From: CAZIPZ01 sp964541075
Lineage (GTDB): Bacteria; Acidobacteriota; Terriglobia; 20CM-2-55-15
Direction of reading: 5' to 3'
DNA length: 17,282 bases
NCBI GenBank assembly: GCA_964541075.1
Contig: CAZIPZ010000080.1
Location: 1-17,282 of the forward strand
Positions within the stretch are counted from its first letter, which is position 1. The number at the start of each line of letters is the position of its first letter. This document shows, piece after piece, positions 1-7,668 of the stretch. A program made the position numbers and the translations under genes. Below the pieces are notes generated by a model. It was not told the origin of the DNA and ran no database searches. It saw only the letters and a program-made list of their open reading frames with translations.

Positions 1-1
1 T

Positions 2-748
2 GAGCCTAGTGAGAAGCCGCACGCCGTTGTGGTGGTCATCGATTTCAGCGATTTCTTCGGCTATTACTACTACGACAACGTCATTGCCCCCATATCCGTC
101 TTCATCAACTCACTTCCACAACAGGAGTGGGTTGGACTGGTCACGTTCGACCTTAAACCGAACATTCTCGCCGATTTTGCGCGTGATCGAAGCGTACTTT
201 TCGCAAACCTGCGTAAGCTTCAAAAGCCTTTCTACGATGAATCAGCTCTTTACGATGCGGTCTGTTTTGCTATCGAACGCATGGAAAAGGTGGATGGTCA
301 GAAAGCAATTTTCCTCTTGGGAACTGGGATGGACACCATCAGCAGACGGAGCTATGCCGATGCGCTCAATAAAGCCGAAAGCTCCGACACCATGATTTAC
401 TCCATCGATTTGACTTCATTTACAAGGGTAGCCATCGATCCTTACATGGAGTTCGAATCCGGTGGGGCGCCTCTTCGAAGAGGCGACGTTATGAGCGCTC
501 TAGCTGAGGCAAGCGGAGGGTTGTCGTTTTTGCCGTCGTTGGCGGCGCAGTATCGAAATGCTTACCTCACGGCGCATCTCGACCTCGAGAATCAGTACAC
601 GCTTAGCTATGTTTCAACGAATGCAAAGGCCGACGGCAAGTTTCGCACCTTAAGGGTCGAAGTCGCGCAGGCGGACGTGGACTACGACGGAAAGCCAGAG
701 AAACTGCGGGCCCGTCACAAAAAAGGATACTACTCTCCCATCAAGTAA
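2..748 (+). CDS. VWFA-related domain protein (TIGR03436-like), 5' end outside window
   Basis: The reading frame is open from the left edge: the residues before the first possible internal start (GTG at 29) read EPSEKPHAV and run straight into the beta strand VVVVIDFS, so the gene starts upstream. What is visible is a von Willebrand A-like domain: the first strand with DFS, a helix, LVTFD, a SALYDAV segment, the strand KAIFLLGTG, and the C-terminal block NQYTLSYV...KFRTLRVEV...LRARHKKGYYSPIK. That ending (tyrosine-rich strand, FR-x-LRVEV, RxGYY) is typical of the Acidobacterial VWFA-related family, which is usually secreted. The MIDAS looks degenerate: DFSDF instead of DxSxS, and GTGMD where TDGED is usual, so metal binding is doubtful. 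It is followed 17 bases later by a secreted M48 protease, probably in one operon. The function of the family is not established. The family call is firm; the role is unknown. Confidence 0.8.
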   Translation, partial: EPSEKPHAVVVVIDFSDFFGYYYYDNVIAPISVFINSLPQQEWVGLVTFDLKPNILADFARDRSVLFANLRKLQKPFYDESALYDAVCFAIERMEKVDGQKAIFLLGTGMDTISRRSYADALNKAESSDTMIYSIDLTSFTRVAIDPYMEFESGGAPLRRGDVMSALAEASGGLSFLPSLAAQYRNAYLTAHLDLENQYTLSYVSTNAKADGKFRTLRVEVAQADVDYDGKPEKLRARHKKGYYSPIK

Positions 749-765
749 TTGGTGGAGGTCTCACA

Positions 766-2178
766 ATGAAAAAAGCAATCGCGTTGTTCCTGTGTGCCTG
801 GTTCGCATATCCCGCCGGGTTTGTCCAAGCGAAGAACCCGCAACCTGTCCAAAAAGCGGACGACCTTATCCAGAAACCTTATCTTGACCTCCTTGAGCTT
901 CGAGATATCCGGACATTCTCTTCGAACGAGATCAAAGCTGTCGAAGAAAGACTCAAAAAAGAGAAGGAGGCTGAACAATCCAGGCTGAAAAAAGAGGAAG
1001 AACGGACGGAGAAAGCTTTGAAAGCCGCCCGAAAGCGGCTCGATGACTTAAACAAAAAAGCGTCGCGGGATGATGCTGAAACGCAAAAGCAGCGAACGGA
1101 TCTTCACTGCGAAGTTCTCGGCCTCGAAGCAGATCTTGCGAATGCGAAAACAGAGCGGGAAAAAGGTGTTCCTATCATTTTTCAGAACAGATTTGCGAAA
1201 CTCGAACTGATCCAAAGGTGGCCGCAAATCCGGTCGGATATCGAAAACAAAATCGAAAACGGCCAGGCGCGAATGCGGCCGTATGGAAACGTTGAGGACA
1301 TCGGAATCCGCAACCTCGGCATGGACGATCTCGCGGAAAAACAGCAAAAGGATGTTAAGACCGGCCAGGACGCTATTCGACAGATGAAATCGGAAGGAAT
1401 TACGCCTCCCGAGGTTGAAGACAAGGCGCTCACCTCTTATGTCGAAAAGCTCGCACTGACGATTTCCCATAGTTCGGACCTCAAAGTTCCGATCAAGGTC
1501 ACTCTGTTGGACAGCCTGGAAATCAATGCCTTCGCCTTGCCGGGCGGATTTCTTTTCGTGAACACAGGGCTCATTAACAAGACGGAAACCGAATCCGAAC
1601 TCGTGGGCGTTCTATCCCATGAAATCGCCCATGCCGCCGCGCGCCATGGTGCGCGCCTCATGAAACGCGCAACACTCGCGGATATTTTTTTCCAAGGAGC
1701 GCAGATTGCAGCGGTCGTTCTAACGGGCGGCGCAGTCGGCGTTGGAACGTACTATGCACTCCAGTATGGTTTTTACGGCCTGGGCATGCTCCTCGACCTC
1801 ACATTGCTGGGCGTAAGCCGAGACTACGAAGCCGAAGCCGATCAACTTGGCGCCCAATACGCATGGCATGCGGGTTATGATCCGCAGGGATTCATCACAT
1901 TCTTCGACAAGATGACGAAGGAAGAAGGATATGTCAAAGCTGTGAGTTTCTTCCGAACGCATCCGCCATTCCTTGAGCGAATCATCAGCACATTCAGTGA
2001 AATCACCTATTTGCCTCCGAAACAGGACTTGCGTCTGGACTCCAGCGGATTTATTGAGGCGAAGAGCCGCGTCAGCGCTCTCGTTAAGCAACGGGAGGGA
2101 GAGCAGAAAACAAGACCAACACTGCATGAGGCGCCGCCGGAATGCAGCACATCAAACAGGGCGCACGAATCGAATTAA
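766..2178 (+). CDS. Secreted M48-family zinc metalloprotease with N-terminal coiled coil
   Basis: A 470-residue protein. The ATG follows a clear Shine-Dalgarno GGAGG at 754-758 with seven bases of spacing. Residues 1-22 form a signal peptide (KK, a hydrophobic core, then VQA before KNP). Residues about 55-130 are rich in K, E and R and look like a coiled coil. The peptidase domain runs from about 215 to 415: the substrate-side strand and NAFALPGG loop (254-261), the zinc site HEIAH (285-289), and the downstream glutamate in the ExEAD motif (355-359). A hydrophobic, glycine-rich stretch (about 308-350) lies between the two zinc motifs, as in other M48 proteins that dock on membranes. The HPPFLERI motif near 399 is also usual for the family. 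Related enzymes (BepA, LoiP, Oma1 types) act in envelope quality control, so a periplasmic role is likely. The long N-terminal coiled coil is extra to the minimal M48 fold and may be a partner-binding arm. The natural substrate cannot be told from sequence. Confidence 0.9.
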   Translation: MKKAIALFLCAWFAYPAGFVQAKNPQPVQKADDLIQKPYLDLLELRDIRTFSSNEIKAVEERLKKEKEAEQSRLKKEEERTEKALKAARKRLDDLNKKASRDDAETQKQRTDLHCEVLGLEADLANAKTEREKGVPIIFQNRFAKLELIQRWPQIRSDIENKIENGQARMRPYGNVEDIGIRNLGMDDLAEKQQKDVKTGQDAIRQMKSEGITPPEVEDKALTSYVEKLALTISHSSDLKVPIKVTLLDSLEINAFALPGGFLFVNTGLINKTETESELVGVLSHEIAHAAARHGARLMKRATLADIFFQGAQIAAVVLTGGAVGVGTYYALQYGFYGLGMLLDLTLLGVSRDYEAEADQLGAQYAWHAGYDPQGFITFFDKMTKEEGYVKAVSFFRTHPPFLERIISTFSEITYLPPKQDLRLDSSGFIEAKSRVSALVKQREGEQKTRPTLHEAPPECSTSNRAHESN

Positions 2179-2198
2179 CCAGGCCCATTCGGGCCTGG
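2179..2198. terminator. Hairpin between convergent genes
   Basis: A perfect 8-bp inverted repeat, CCAGGCCC and GGGCCTGG, with the 4-base loop ATTC. It begins directly after the stop codon of the M48 protease gene and lies 12 bases beyond the end of the APS-kinase-like pseudogene on the other strand. The position between converging genes fits a bidirectional terminator. There is no clear T tract on either side, so it may act weakly or serve as an RNA 3' end barrier instead. Confidence 0.6.
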
Positions 2199-2210
2199 CC
2201 GAACACCGGA

Positions 2211-2756
2211 TCATAGAAAATGCCTGCTGGTAAGGAGATCGATCACCCGCCGCGCGGCGGTTTCCGGGTCGTCACGATCGCCATGAACGATCAGATCCGC
2301 GTTTACCGCCGGCTCATACGTGGACTGCACGCCTGGAACATGCGCGGCTTTGCCCTCGCTGGCCTTTCTATAAATGCCTTTGGGATCACGTTGGATACAT
2401 GTTTCCAAGGGACATTCGACTTGCACTTCCAGAAACCGAGGAATGAGTTCCCGTGCGCGGTCACGATAGGCCCGACGATTCGCGGTGGCATCGAAAATAA
2501 CGGACACACCATGCTCGGTGAGGATGCGCCCAATAAAGGCGACAGCCCCGTAAAAGTACTCGCGATCCAGATCGCCATAGCCAGCATCAGCGGAAAACAG
2601 TTTTCGTAGAACGTCGGACTCCAGTACAACGACGTTGATCCCCGCATTGCGTAAGTTCCGAGATTACGCCGCAGCTTAAGTGGTTTTTCATGAAGCGGGC
2701 AACCCCGTAATCCAGAATGCAAATGTCTTGCGTGCGTCATCTTTCGCAATAGGCAT
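2211..2756 (-). pseudogene. APS-kinase-like (PF01583-type) kinase, interrupted by three in-frame stops
   Basis: Read from the ATG at 2756, the frame gives MPIAKDDARKTFAFW, then WITGLPAS-stop-KTT-stop-AAA-stop-SRNL, and continues without a break to the TGA at 2211 (181 codons). The stops are TGA at 2690-2688, TAA at 2678-2676 and TAA at 2666-2664. They fall on the Walker A glycine (GLPASGKTT expected) and on two leucines of the following helix; each is one base from the expected codon (GGA, TTA, TTA). No indel is needed: the frame is right on both sides. After the stops the family signature is intact: VVVLESD, DREYFYGAV, VIFDATANRRAYRDRAR, CPLETCIQRDPKGIYRKA, VPGVQSTYEP. Canonical APS kinases have DGD and SPFR here, so this belongs to a divergent branch whose substrate need not be adenylylsulfate. 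The start overlaps the upstream phosphotransferase by 20 bases, so the two were co-translated. Restart downstream (GTG at 2507) would lack the P-loop. Real nonsense mutations or assembly errors are both possible. Confidence 0.8.
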
Positions 2757-3846
2757 TCACTTCACCCGGGTCAAAGACGCTGGCATCGAGAACCGATCGG
2801 ACAAAATTGAACACCTTGGTCCGGACCTCCTGTGACAGATCTGGATACCACTCTGGGTGCGCCATGACCAAGCCGCGGAAGGCGAAGAATGGTGCGACAA
2901 CCTCAAATATCTCCTCATCGCCGGAATGTTCCAGATAACGTTTCCAAAAGCGGCTGAACAGAAATTCAAAATCGCCGTCGAGCCGGCCGGAACGCTGTAG
3001 AGAAAAGAAAAGATAATTCATTGTCAGGCAGGCGATGTCGTCGGCTGCGTCGCCCCATTCACCTCGGGACCTGTCCAGCAGTATGAAGTCCGAACCATTC
3101 CTGAACAGAATATTCCATGGATGAAAGTCGCCATGAACCTGGCGAAGACGGTGCACCCGGTTTTTCAATCGCCACCGCCACTCCACACAACTGTGTTCGA
3201 CCATCTTCAGCATCGCTGGATCAACGGGTGCATCTGATGGATAACTGTCGATGAGCCCCATGATGCATTCCGAGTGTCCGACCAGTTCTCGGATTCGGCG
3301 GGCATACAAGCTAGGTTCATCCTTTTTAACGCGATGGATTTCGACAAGGTAATCACATAGGGCGTCGGAGCGTTCAATGTCGAGAAGAGTCAGCCCCGAA
3401 GCATCCCGTATCCGAGTGACATCCTCGACATAACCCCGCCCTTCCACGTATTCCGTTAAGGAAAAAAATTCTTTTGCTTCTCCCAGTGAGACCGTTGCGC
3501 CGTCACCGCAGAAAGCCCCGACATCAATCGAACGGACATGTTTGGGAAGGGCGTTAAACGCTGTGTGGTCCCAAATGAGCATCTGAGCGCGATCCGCCAT
3601 GTGTTGATGTCCAAAGGGGGAGGCTTTCACAGTATGGAGTACGGCGCGTCCCAGCTTTCCGCGACAGTCGTATTCAATTTGAAGCGGTGTTCCATAGCCG
3701 AACGCTTTGATGTCGGAATCTTCTTTACCACCTAACAACTTCAAATGATGAATACGAACAACAGAACCGAACAAGGACGTCAAATACCGCTCGATGTCAT
3801 CTTTGTCAAATTGCACCACAGCGAATTCCTCAATCTTTCTTGCCAT
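2737..3846 (-). CDS. Aminoglycoside-phosphotransferase-like (APH/choline kinase fold) kinase
   Basis: A 369-residue protein if the ATG at 3846 (MARKIEEF) is used. The frame could run 27 codons further up to a GTG at 3927, but that stretch is hydrophobic, unlike the family, and has no better ribosome site, so the shorter start is preferred; Shine-Dalgarno support is weak either way. The N-lobe carries LLGGKEDSDIKAFGYG and a beta strand RAVLHTV. The catalytic loop is HGDFHPWNILF (about 238-248), with the Brenner-motif aspartate and a metal-binding asparagine. The second metal motif is LLDRSRGEWGDAADD (about 256-270). These are the motifs of APH-family small-molecule kinases; nothing shows drug resistance. 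It overlaps the APS-kinase-like gene downstream by 20 bases. The pair presumably works on one metabolite, which is unknown. It appears intact, while its partner is interrupted. Confidence 0.85.
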   Translation of the reverse strand: MARKIEEFAVVQFDKDDIERYLTSLFGSVVRIHHLKLLGGKEDSDIKAFGYGTPLQIEYDCRGKLGRAVLHTVKASPFGHQHMADRAQMLIWDHTAFNALPKHVRSIDVGAFCGDGATVSLGEAKEFFSLTEYVEGRGYVEDVTRIRDASGLTLLDIERSDALCDYLVEIHRVKKDEPSLYARRIRELVGHSECIMGLIDSYPSDAPVDPAMLKMVEHSCVEWRWRLKNRVHRLRQVHGDFHPWNILFRNGSDFILLDRSRGEWGDAADDIACLTMNYLFFSLQRSGRLDGDFEFLFSRFWKRYLEHSGDEEIFEVVAPFFAFRGLVMAHPEWYPDLSQEVRTKVFNFVRSVLDASVFDPGEVNAYCER

Positions 3847-4123
3847 TCCAAGGTCAACAATATTGGGCAGGTTCGATGCCACAACCGGGGCACGCCAGCA
3901 AACAGTTTGAAGAAACAGCAGGAGCACGGGCAGTCTCCAGCTGAACGAGAGTTGATAGTCCTTTGACGGCTTGTCGCTACCCGCAAGTCGCTCGCCGCGA
4001 GTTGAGACAAAATGGCAGCCAGGCGACGATGGCCGGTCAGCCCTAGACGGTCATTAGTTTGGATAACTTTTGGATTCCGACCAGTTAATTCTGCATGGCA
4101 TCCCGACTGCAAACATTCTGGCC
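3847..4123. other. Divergent intergenic region
   Basis: This 277-base gap separates the - strand phosphotransferase from the + strand membrane-SRPBCC gene and must hold promoters for both. I see no convincing -35/-10 pair on either strand and no strong operator-like palindrome; the best inverted repeat is a short CTCG-CGAG around 3991-4001. The overlapping open frames that run through it on both strands have no family resemblance. Confidence 0.4.
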
Positions 4124-5602
4124 ATGACGGAAACGCCCAACCCATTGCTGCCGATTGTTCGGAGCGTCGGCTTCGTCTACAAGTTGACCTGGCTCGTCGC
4201 TGCGCTCCTGTCTGCATCTTCGATTGTCGGCCTGCTTTATGGAAAGGAGGGTTGGTACGACGCTGCGGCGAGCACTTTTCCCGCGCTCCTTGGACAGGAC
4301 GGCGTAACGCTTGTGTTGGCCGTTCCTCTGTTGCTCTGTTCAGCATGGTTAGCGCATCGGCGCGGGTCGACGCGAGCGTTGTTGTGCTGGACGGGGACGT
4401 TATTTTATGTCGCATACTTCTACTACTTTTACATCGTCGGGATTCGCTTCAATGTCTTCTTTCCTCTATACATCGCCTTGGTCTCCACAAGCATGTTTGG
4501 CGTTCTGGCCTTGTTTGTCGCTTTGGATCTGGAGGCTCTCAAAAACCGCTTCTCGCAGGACACGCCTGTAGGATTGATTGGAAGCTTCCTGGTTGGATCG
4601 TCACTTGCTTTTGCGGCCCTTTGGTTGACGCTAATCGTTTCGGCGATCGCGTCGCGTCGCGAACTCGATGACGTCTCGCGCTTTGTTATCGCCATCGATG
4701 GTGTTGTGCTCTTGCCGCTTTCATTCTGGGGGGGACTATGGTTACGGCGTCGGGACCCGCTAGGATACGCGGTTGGCGGGATCTTGCTTATGAAGTTTGC
4801 GGCCACCTTTCTGACTCTTATCGTCACGACAGCCGTAACGGCGCGCAGCGGGCAACCGATCAGCTTGCTGGAAACGGTCATGTACTCGATGGGCATGTTG
4901 GGCGCGGCTGCACTGCTTGTCCGGTTTCTGAGCTGCGTGGACGTGCAGCAGCGAACTCAAGCGCCAAACGACATTAAATCCATGGAGTTTCTATCACGGT
5001 GCGGACAGATTGTTCTTCATGTTGCTCTTGGACCCTTGCTCCACCATTGGCGGACACATTGGGGTGCGACGCGGGATGAGATCGAAAGAATGTTGCCAGG
5101 CGACGAACTGATTCCGGCGCCGGATTGGAGCTATACACGGGCGATCACGATCGAGAAACCGATCGTCGAGGTATGGCCGTTGCTCGTTCAGATCGGACAG
5201 AAACGCGGTGGACTCTACAGCCATGAAGGGTTTGAGAATATGATCGGACGAGATATCTATAACATCCGAGAAATGCAGTTTCAACCTCAGGAATCCAGGA
5301 AAGGCGGTGGCCCGCCAGATCAGTTCAATCCGCCCATAGTCCTTATAAAACCTGGATGGGCAATCGTCCTCGGCGGACCGCCCGATTCAAATGGGTCAGG
5401 GGCCACATGGTCGTTTTACTTACTCGAAGGGCGGGACGGCAGCACGCGGTTGCTCGAGCGCGGCAGAGGCAAAGTGGGCAAAGGAATCTCTGCAAAGCTT
5501 GCTTTCGGTCCCTACTTGATGGATCCGGTCGGATTTGTTCTGAGTCGCAAGATGCTCCGTACAATTAAGACACTCGCCGAAAACAACTCTTCGTCTCATT
5601 AA
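4124..5602 (+). CDS. Eight-helix membrane protein fused to a C-terminal SRPBCC domain
   Basis: A 492-residue protein from the ATG at 4124 (MTETPNPLLP). An in-frame ATG 18 codons upstream (4070) is possible, but the extra residues look like translated leader; neither start has a good Shine-Dalgarno. Eight hydrophobic segments cover roughly residues 13-270, with charged loops such as HRRGSTR and LRRRDP. A linker follows, then from about residue 287 a soluble domain with the SRPBCC hallmarks: HWGATRDEIERMLPGDELIPAP, ITIEKPIVEVWPLLVQIGQ, RGGLYSHEGFENMIGRDIYNI, the strand ATWSFYLLEGRDGSTRLLER, and a long C-terminal helix. Stand-alone SRPBCC proteins with this pattern are common in Actinobacteria and Acidobacteria and are thought to bind hydrophobic ligands. 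Here the binding domain is tethered to the membrane, presumably on the cytoplasmic side. An internal methionine at the domain border (MEFLSRC, codon at 4982) could be the remnant of a separate gene. The ligand is unknown. Confidence 0.75.
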   Translation: MTETPNPLLPIVRSVGFVYKLTWLVAALLSASSIVGLLYGKEGWYDAAASTFPALLGQDGVTLVLAVPLLLCSAWLAHRRGSTRALLCWTGTLFYVAYFYYFYIVGIRFNVFFPLYIALVSTSMFGVLALFVALDLEALKNRFSQDTPVGLIGSFLVGSSLAFAALWLTLIVSAIASRRELDDVSRFVIAIDGVVLLPLSFWGGLWLRRRDPLGYAVGGILLMKFAATFLTLIVTTAVTARSGQPISLLETVMYSMGMLGAAALLVRFLSCVDVQQRTQAPNDIKSMEFLSRCGQIVLHVALGPLLHHWRTHWGATRDEIERMLPGDELIPAPDWSYTRAITIEKPIVEVWPLLVQIGQKRGGLYSHEGFENMIGRDIYNIREMQFQPQESRKGGGPPDQFNPPIVLIKPGWAIVLGGPPDSNGSGATWSFYLLEGRDGSTRLLERGRGKVGKGISAKLAFGPYLMDPVGFVLSRKMLRTIKTLAENNSSSH

Positions 5603-5826
5603 CGTGCGGCAGGGCGGTTTCCGCAAACCCATCCAGCTGGAATGCAGCCAACAACCCGCGTGACGAAGTGTCATTCTCTGCGCGCCAAAGCGACAGGTGT
5701 TTCGCTAGGTTGACGAACCGTTCGAGTCCAAATATCGCCCAAATCTATGAATCAAAGCGCTAGCCGGACGAACTGAAGATGTGGCCTGGGCATGGCAATT
5801 TGAGCAAGAATGACGCCGCCACGCGC
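5603..5826. other. Intergenic region between convergent genes
   Basis: A 224-base gap between the membrane-SRPBCC gene and glgC, which point at each other. The only hairpin I find is weak: GGTTT-CCGC-AAACC at 5616-5629, shortly after the SRPBCC stop. No T-rich tail, no RNA gene and no repeat family could be recognised. Confidence 0.4.
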
Positions 5827-7065
5827 TTACACGATCGGTTGTGTGATTTCCCGAACTCCAAACCGTCCCCTTCCCTTGTATTCGGTTGACAAGGCGAGAC
5901 CAGCCTCTGCCTTCCCATTGCCGAACGGTTGGTTGATCACAACCACGCCGGATCGCGTCACCGAATGCCGTTTCCGGTCATCATCAATGTCGAATCCGGC
6001 CTGAAAGCCTGCAGGGATCCGAACGCCTTCATCGACGATGACGCGGCGAAGCCGCGCGCCCTTGCAGATTCTGACACCAGGCAAGAGGATGGAATCCTCG
6101 ACGGACGCCCCTTTTTCGACATGAACACCAGGTGACAAGACATTTCGGGAGATGTCACAGTCACCGTCCACCATAGGGAAGAGACCCGAAACACCGCCAC
6201 GCGACGGATGCCGAGTGGGTTGCGACGGCCATCGATCATTTGCGAACGGATCAAATGCTGCATCATCCCCAAGCAGATCCATGCTGGCCTGGTAGTATCC
6301 ATCGAGCGTTCCAATGTCCCGCCAATAGAGAGGGCAGTTCTGCACCTCACTCCGGAAGTCATAAGCGTATGTGCGGCCACAATGGATAAGGGATGGGATG
6401 ATGTCATGACCAAAATCGCGCGCGTTTTGTAACTCGCAATGCTCACGAAGGGACTTCAGCAAAAACTTTTTCGTGAAGACGTATATGCCCATGCTCACCA
6501 GAGACGCGGACGGACTGAATGGCAGTGCCCGCGGGCGACTCGGCTTTTCCTCAAAACCGATGACCCTGAAATCCCGGTCCATGTCGATCACTCCAAAATG
6601 AGAAGCCTCTGTTAACGGATGCTCGACTGCAGCTATCGTCAAATCAGCGCTTGTCTCGATGTGCCTACGCAACAATTCCCGATAATCCATGTGATAAATG
6701 TGATCCCCGGCAAGGATCAGAACAAATTCAGCCCCTGGATGGAAAAGTTCACGGTTCTGAAAGATGGCATCCGCTGTGCCCCGGTATCTTTTGCCGCTCA
6801 CAGGAGGAAGGAGCCTTATGCTTCGCCTTCCCATTTGATTCCACACCTCGCCCCAACCCTGACGTAGATACTGGTGTATCTCTTCAAGCCTGTATTGAGT
6901 AATCACCGACACCTCGGAAAGGCCGGAATGAAGGCAATTGGACAAAGTGAAGTCGATCATCCGAAACATCCCACCAAAGGACACGGCGGGTTTTGGTTTT
7001 GAGAGCGTGAGAGGATGAAGCCTCTCTCCGCGGCCCCCGGCAAGTATGAAGGCTTCCGTTCTCAT
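5827..7065 (-). CDS. glgC: Glucose-1-phosphate adenylyltransferase (ADP-glucose pyrophosphorylase)
   Basis: GlgC makes ADP-glucose and pyrophosphate from ATP and glucose-1-phosphate, the committed step of bacterial glycogen synthesis in the cytoplasm. The 412-residue product begins MRTEAFILAGGRGERLHPLT, with the nucleotide-binding GGRG loop in the expected place. Then come KPAVSFGGMFRMIDFTLSN, the substrate-side YRGTADAIFQNREL, the catalytic-site AGDHIYHMDY, the sugar-phosphate motif FEEKP, and YWRDIGTLDGYYQASMDL. The C-terminal third has the left-handed beta-helix pattern (ISRNVLSPGVHV, SILLPGVRI, RRVIVDEGVRI) and ends with the usual DDDRKRH segment. The start at 7065 was chosen because GlgC proteins begin a few residues before the GG loop; an ATG at 7092 (MSRQFTTQI) is a fair alternative, and the open frame reaches 7161. 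It lies about 100 bases downstream of hsp20 on the same strand. No glgA or glgB is in the window. Confidence 0.93.
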   Translation of the reverse strand: MRTEAFILAGGRGERLHPLTLSKPKPAVSFGGMFRMIDFTLSNCLHSGLSEVSVITQYRLEEIHQYLRQGWGEVWNQMGRRSIRLLPPVSGKRYRGTADAIFQNRELFHPGAEFVLILAGDHIYHMDYRELLRRHIETSADLTIAAVEHPLTEASHFGVIDMDRDFRVIGFEEKPSRPRALPFSPSASLVSMGIYVFTKKFLLKSLREHCELQNARDFGHDIIPSLIHCGRTYAYDFRSEVQNCPLYWRDIGTLDGYYQASMDLLGDDAAFDPFANDRWPSQPTRHPSRGGVSGLFPMVDGDCDISRNVLSPGVHVEKGASVEDSILLPGVRICKGARLRRVIVDEGVRIPAGFQAGFDIDDDRKRHSVTRSGVVVINQPFGNGKAEAGLALSTEYKGRGRFGVREITQPIV

Positions 7066-7167
7066 TATCTGTGTTGTGAATTGTCGGCTCATGATGCACT
7101 CGATGGAGGTTGCTGAGGTTGTGAGCCCAACATGCATACACGCATGGTTAGGCCCATTCACTCGGCA

Positions 7168-7656
7168 TCATGCTCCTATCTTTACGGCTCTTGCGCGCTG
7201 CTCGGCTGCAATCGGCGCCTTCACCGTCAGCATGCCATTCTTGAATTCCGCGGTTACTTTTTCCGAATCAACCTTCTTGGGGAAACGGATGGCGCGGAAA
7301 AGACTGCCAGATTCCAATTCGGAAGTGTGGACCTTTCCCTTGTCCTCCTTGTTTTCACGGCGAATCTCGGCCTTGACCACGAGGTCTTCAGGCGTAACTT
7401 CGATATTCAGATCCTTTGCATCCATGCCCGGAACCGCGATGTCCAATAGAAATTCATGGTCCTTCTCGCGCAATTCGATTGAAGGCTTCCACAACAATTC
7501 ACGTTCCGCCTGCAGCCAATCGTCAAGATCTTTGCCAAGAAACTTCCCTCTGCCCTCAAAGAGTTCATGGGCGCGGCGCATGACCCGCTCATGCATTTTT
7601 TGCAAATCGTCGAAGATCGAATCTGTCTTCTTAACTGGTAAGGTTTCCTTTGCCAT
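7168..7656 (-). CDS. Hsp20 small heat shock protein with DUF2934-like N-terminus
   Basis: A 162-residue small heat shock protein: an ATP-independent holdase that keeps unfolding proteins soluble in the cytoplasm. The ATG at 7656 (MAKETLPVKK) is preceded by GGAGTG at 7668-7663 with six bases of spacing; the GTG three codons upstream (7665) would overlap that site and is rejected. The alpha-crystallin domain runs from about 55 to 150: WKPSIELREKDHEFLLDIAVPG, the DLVVKAEIRRE strand, SLFRAIRFPKKVD, and the hallmark FKNGMLTVKAP near 136-146. The short tail ends in VKIGA. Residues about 27-53 (MRRAHELFEGRG...DLDDWLQAERELLW) match the DUF2934 pattern, a short helical module often seen alone in Acidobacteria and Proteobacteria. 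It is followed by glgC, so stress and carbon storage may share a transcript. Confidence 0.93.
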   Translation of the reverse strand: MAKETLPVKKTDSIFDDLQKMHERVMRRAHELFEGRGKFLGKDLDDWLQAERELLWKPSIELREKDHEFLLDIAVPGMDAKDLNIEVTPEDLVVKAEIRRENKEDKGKVHTSELESGSLFRAIRFPKKVDSEKVTAEFKNGMLTVKAPIAAEQRARAVKIGA

Positions 7657-7662
7657 TTGTGT

Positions 7663-7668
7663 CACTCC
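7663..7668 (-). promoter_or_regulatory. Ribosome binding site of hsp20
   Basis: On the - strand the bases read GGAGTG, then six bases, then ATG at 7656. This fixes the start of the small heat shock protein at the ATG, not at the GTG at 7665, which lies within the site. Confidence 0.7.

Noticed and set aside
2664..2690. An alternative genetic code as the explanation for the internal stops
   Set aside because: TAA or TAG as leucine is not a known bacterial code, and all other conserved genes in the window end with ordinary stops at family-typical lengths.
2303..2749. A 148-codon open frame on the - strand over the APS-kinase-like locus
   Set aside because: Its product has no family resemblance, while the neighbouring frame on the same strand gives continuous APS-kinase-like sequence apart from three stops.
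2737..3846. An antibiotic resistance gene, from the aminoglycoside phosphotransferase motifs
   Set aside because: The motifs define a broad small-molecule kinase fold; the pairing with an APS-kinase-like gene points to metabolism and nothing in the sequence indicates drug specificity.
4012..4671. A 219-codon + strand frame overlapping the membrane-SRPBCC gene
   Set aside because: It is cysteine and arginine rich with no domain; the overlapping frame has clear membrane helices and an SRPBCC domain.
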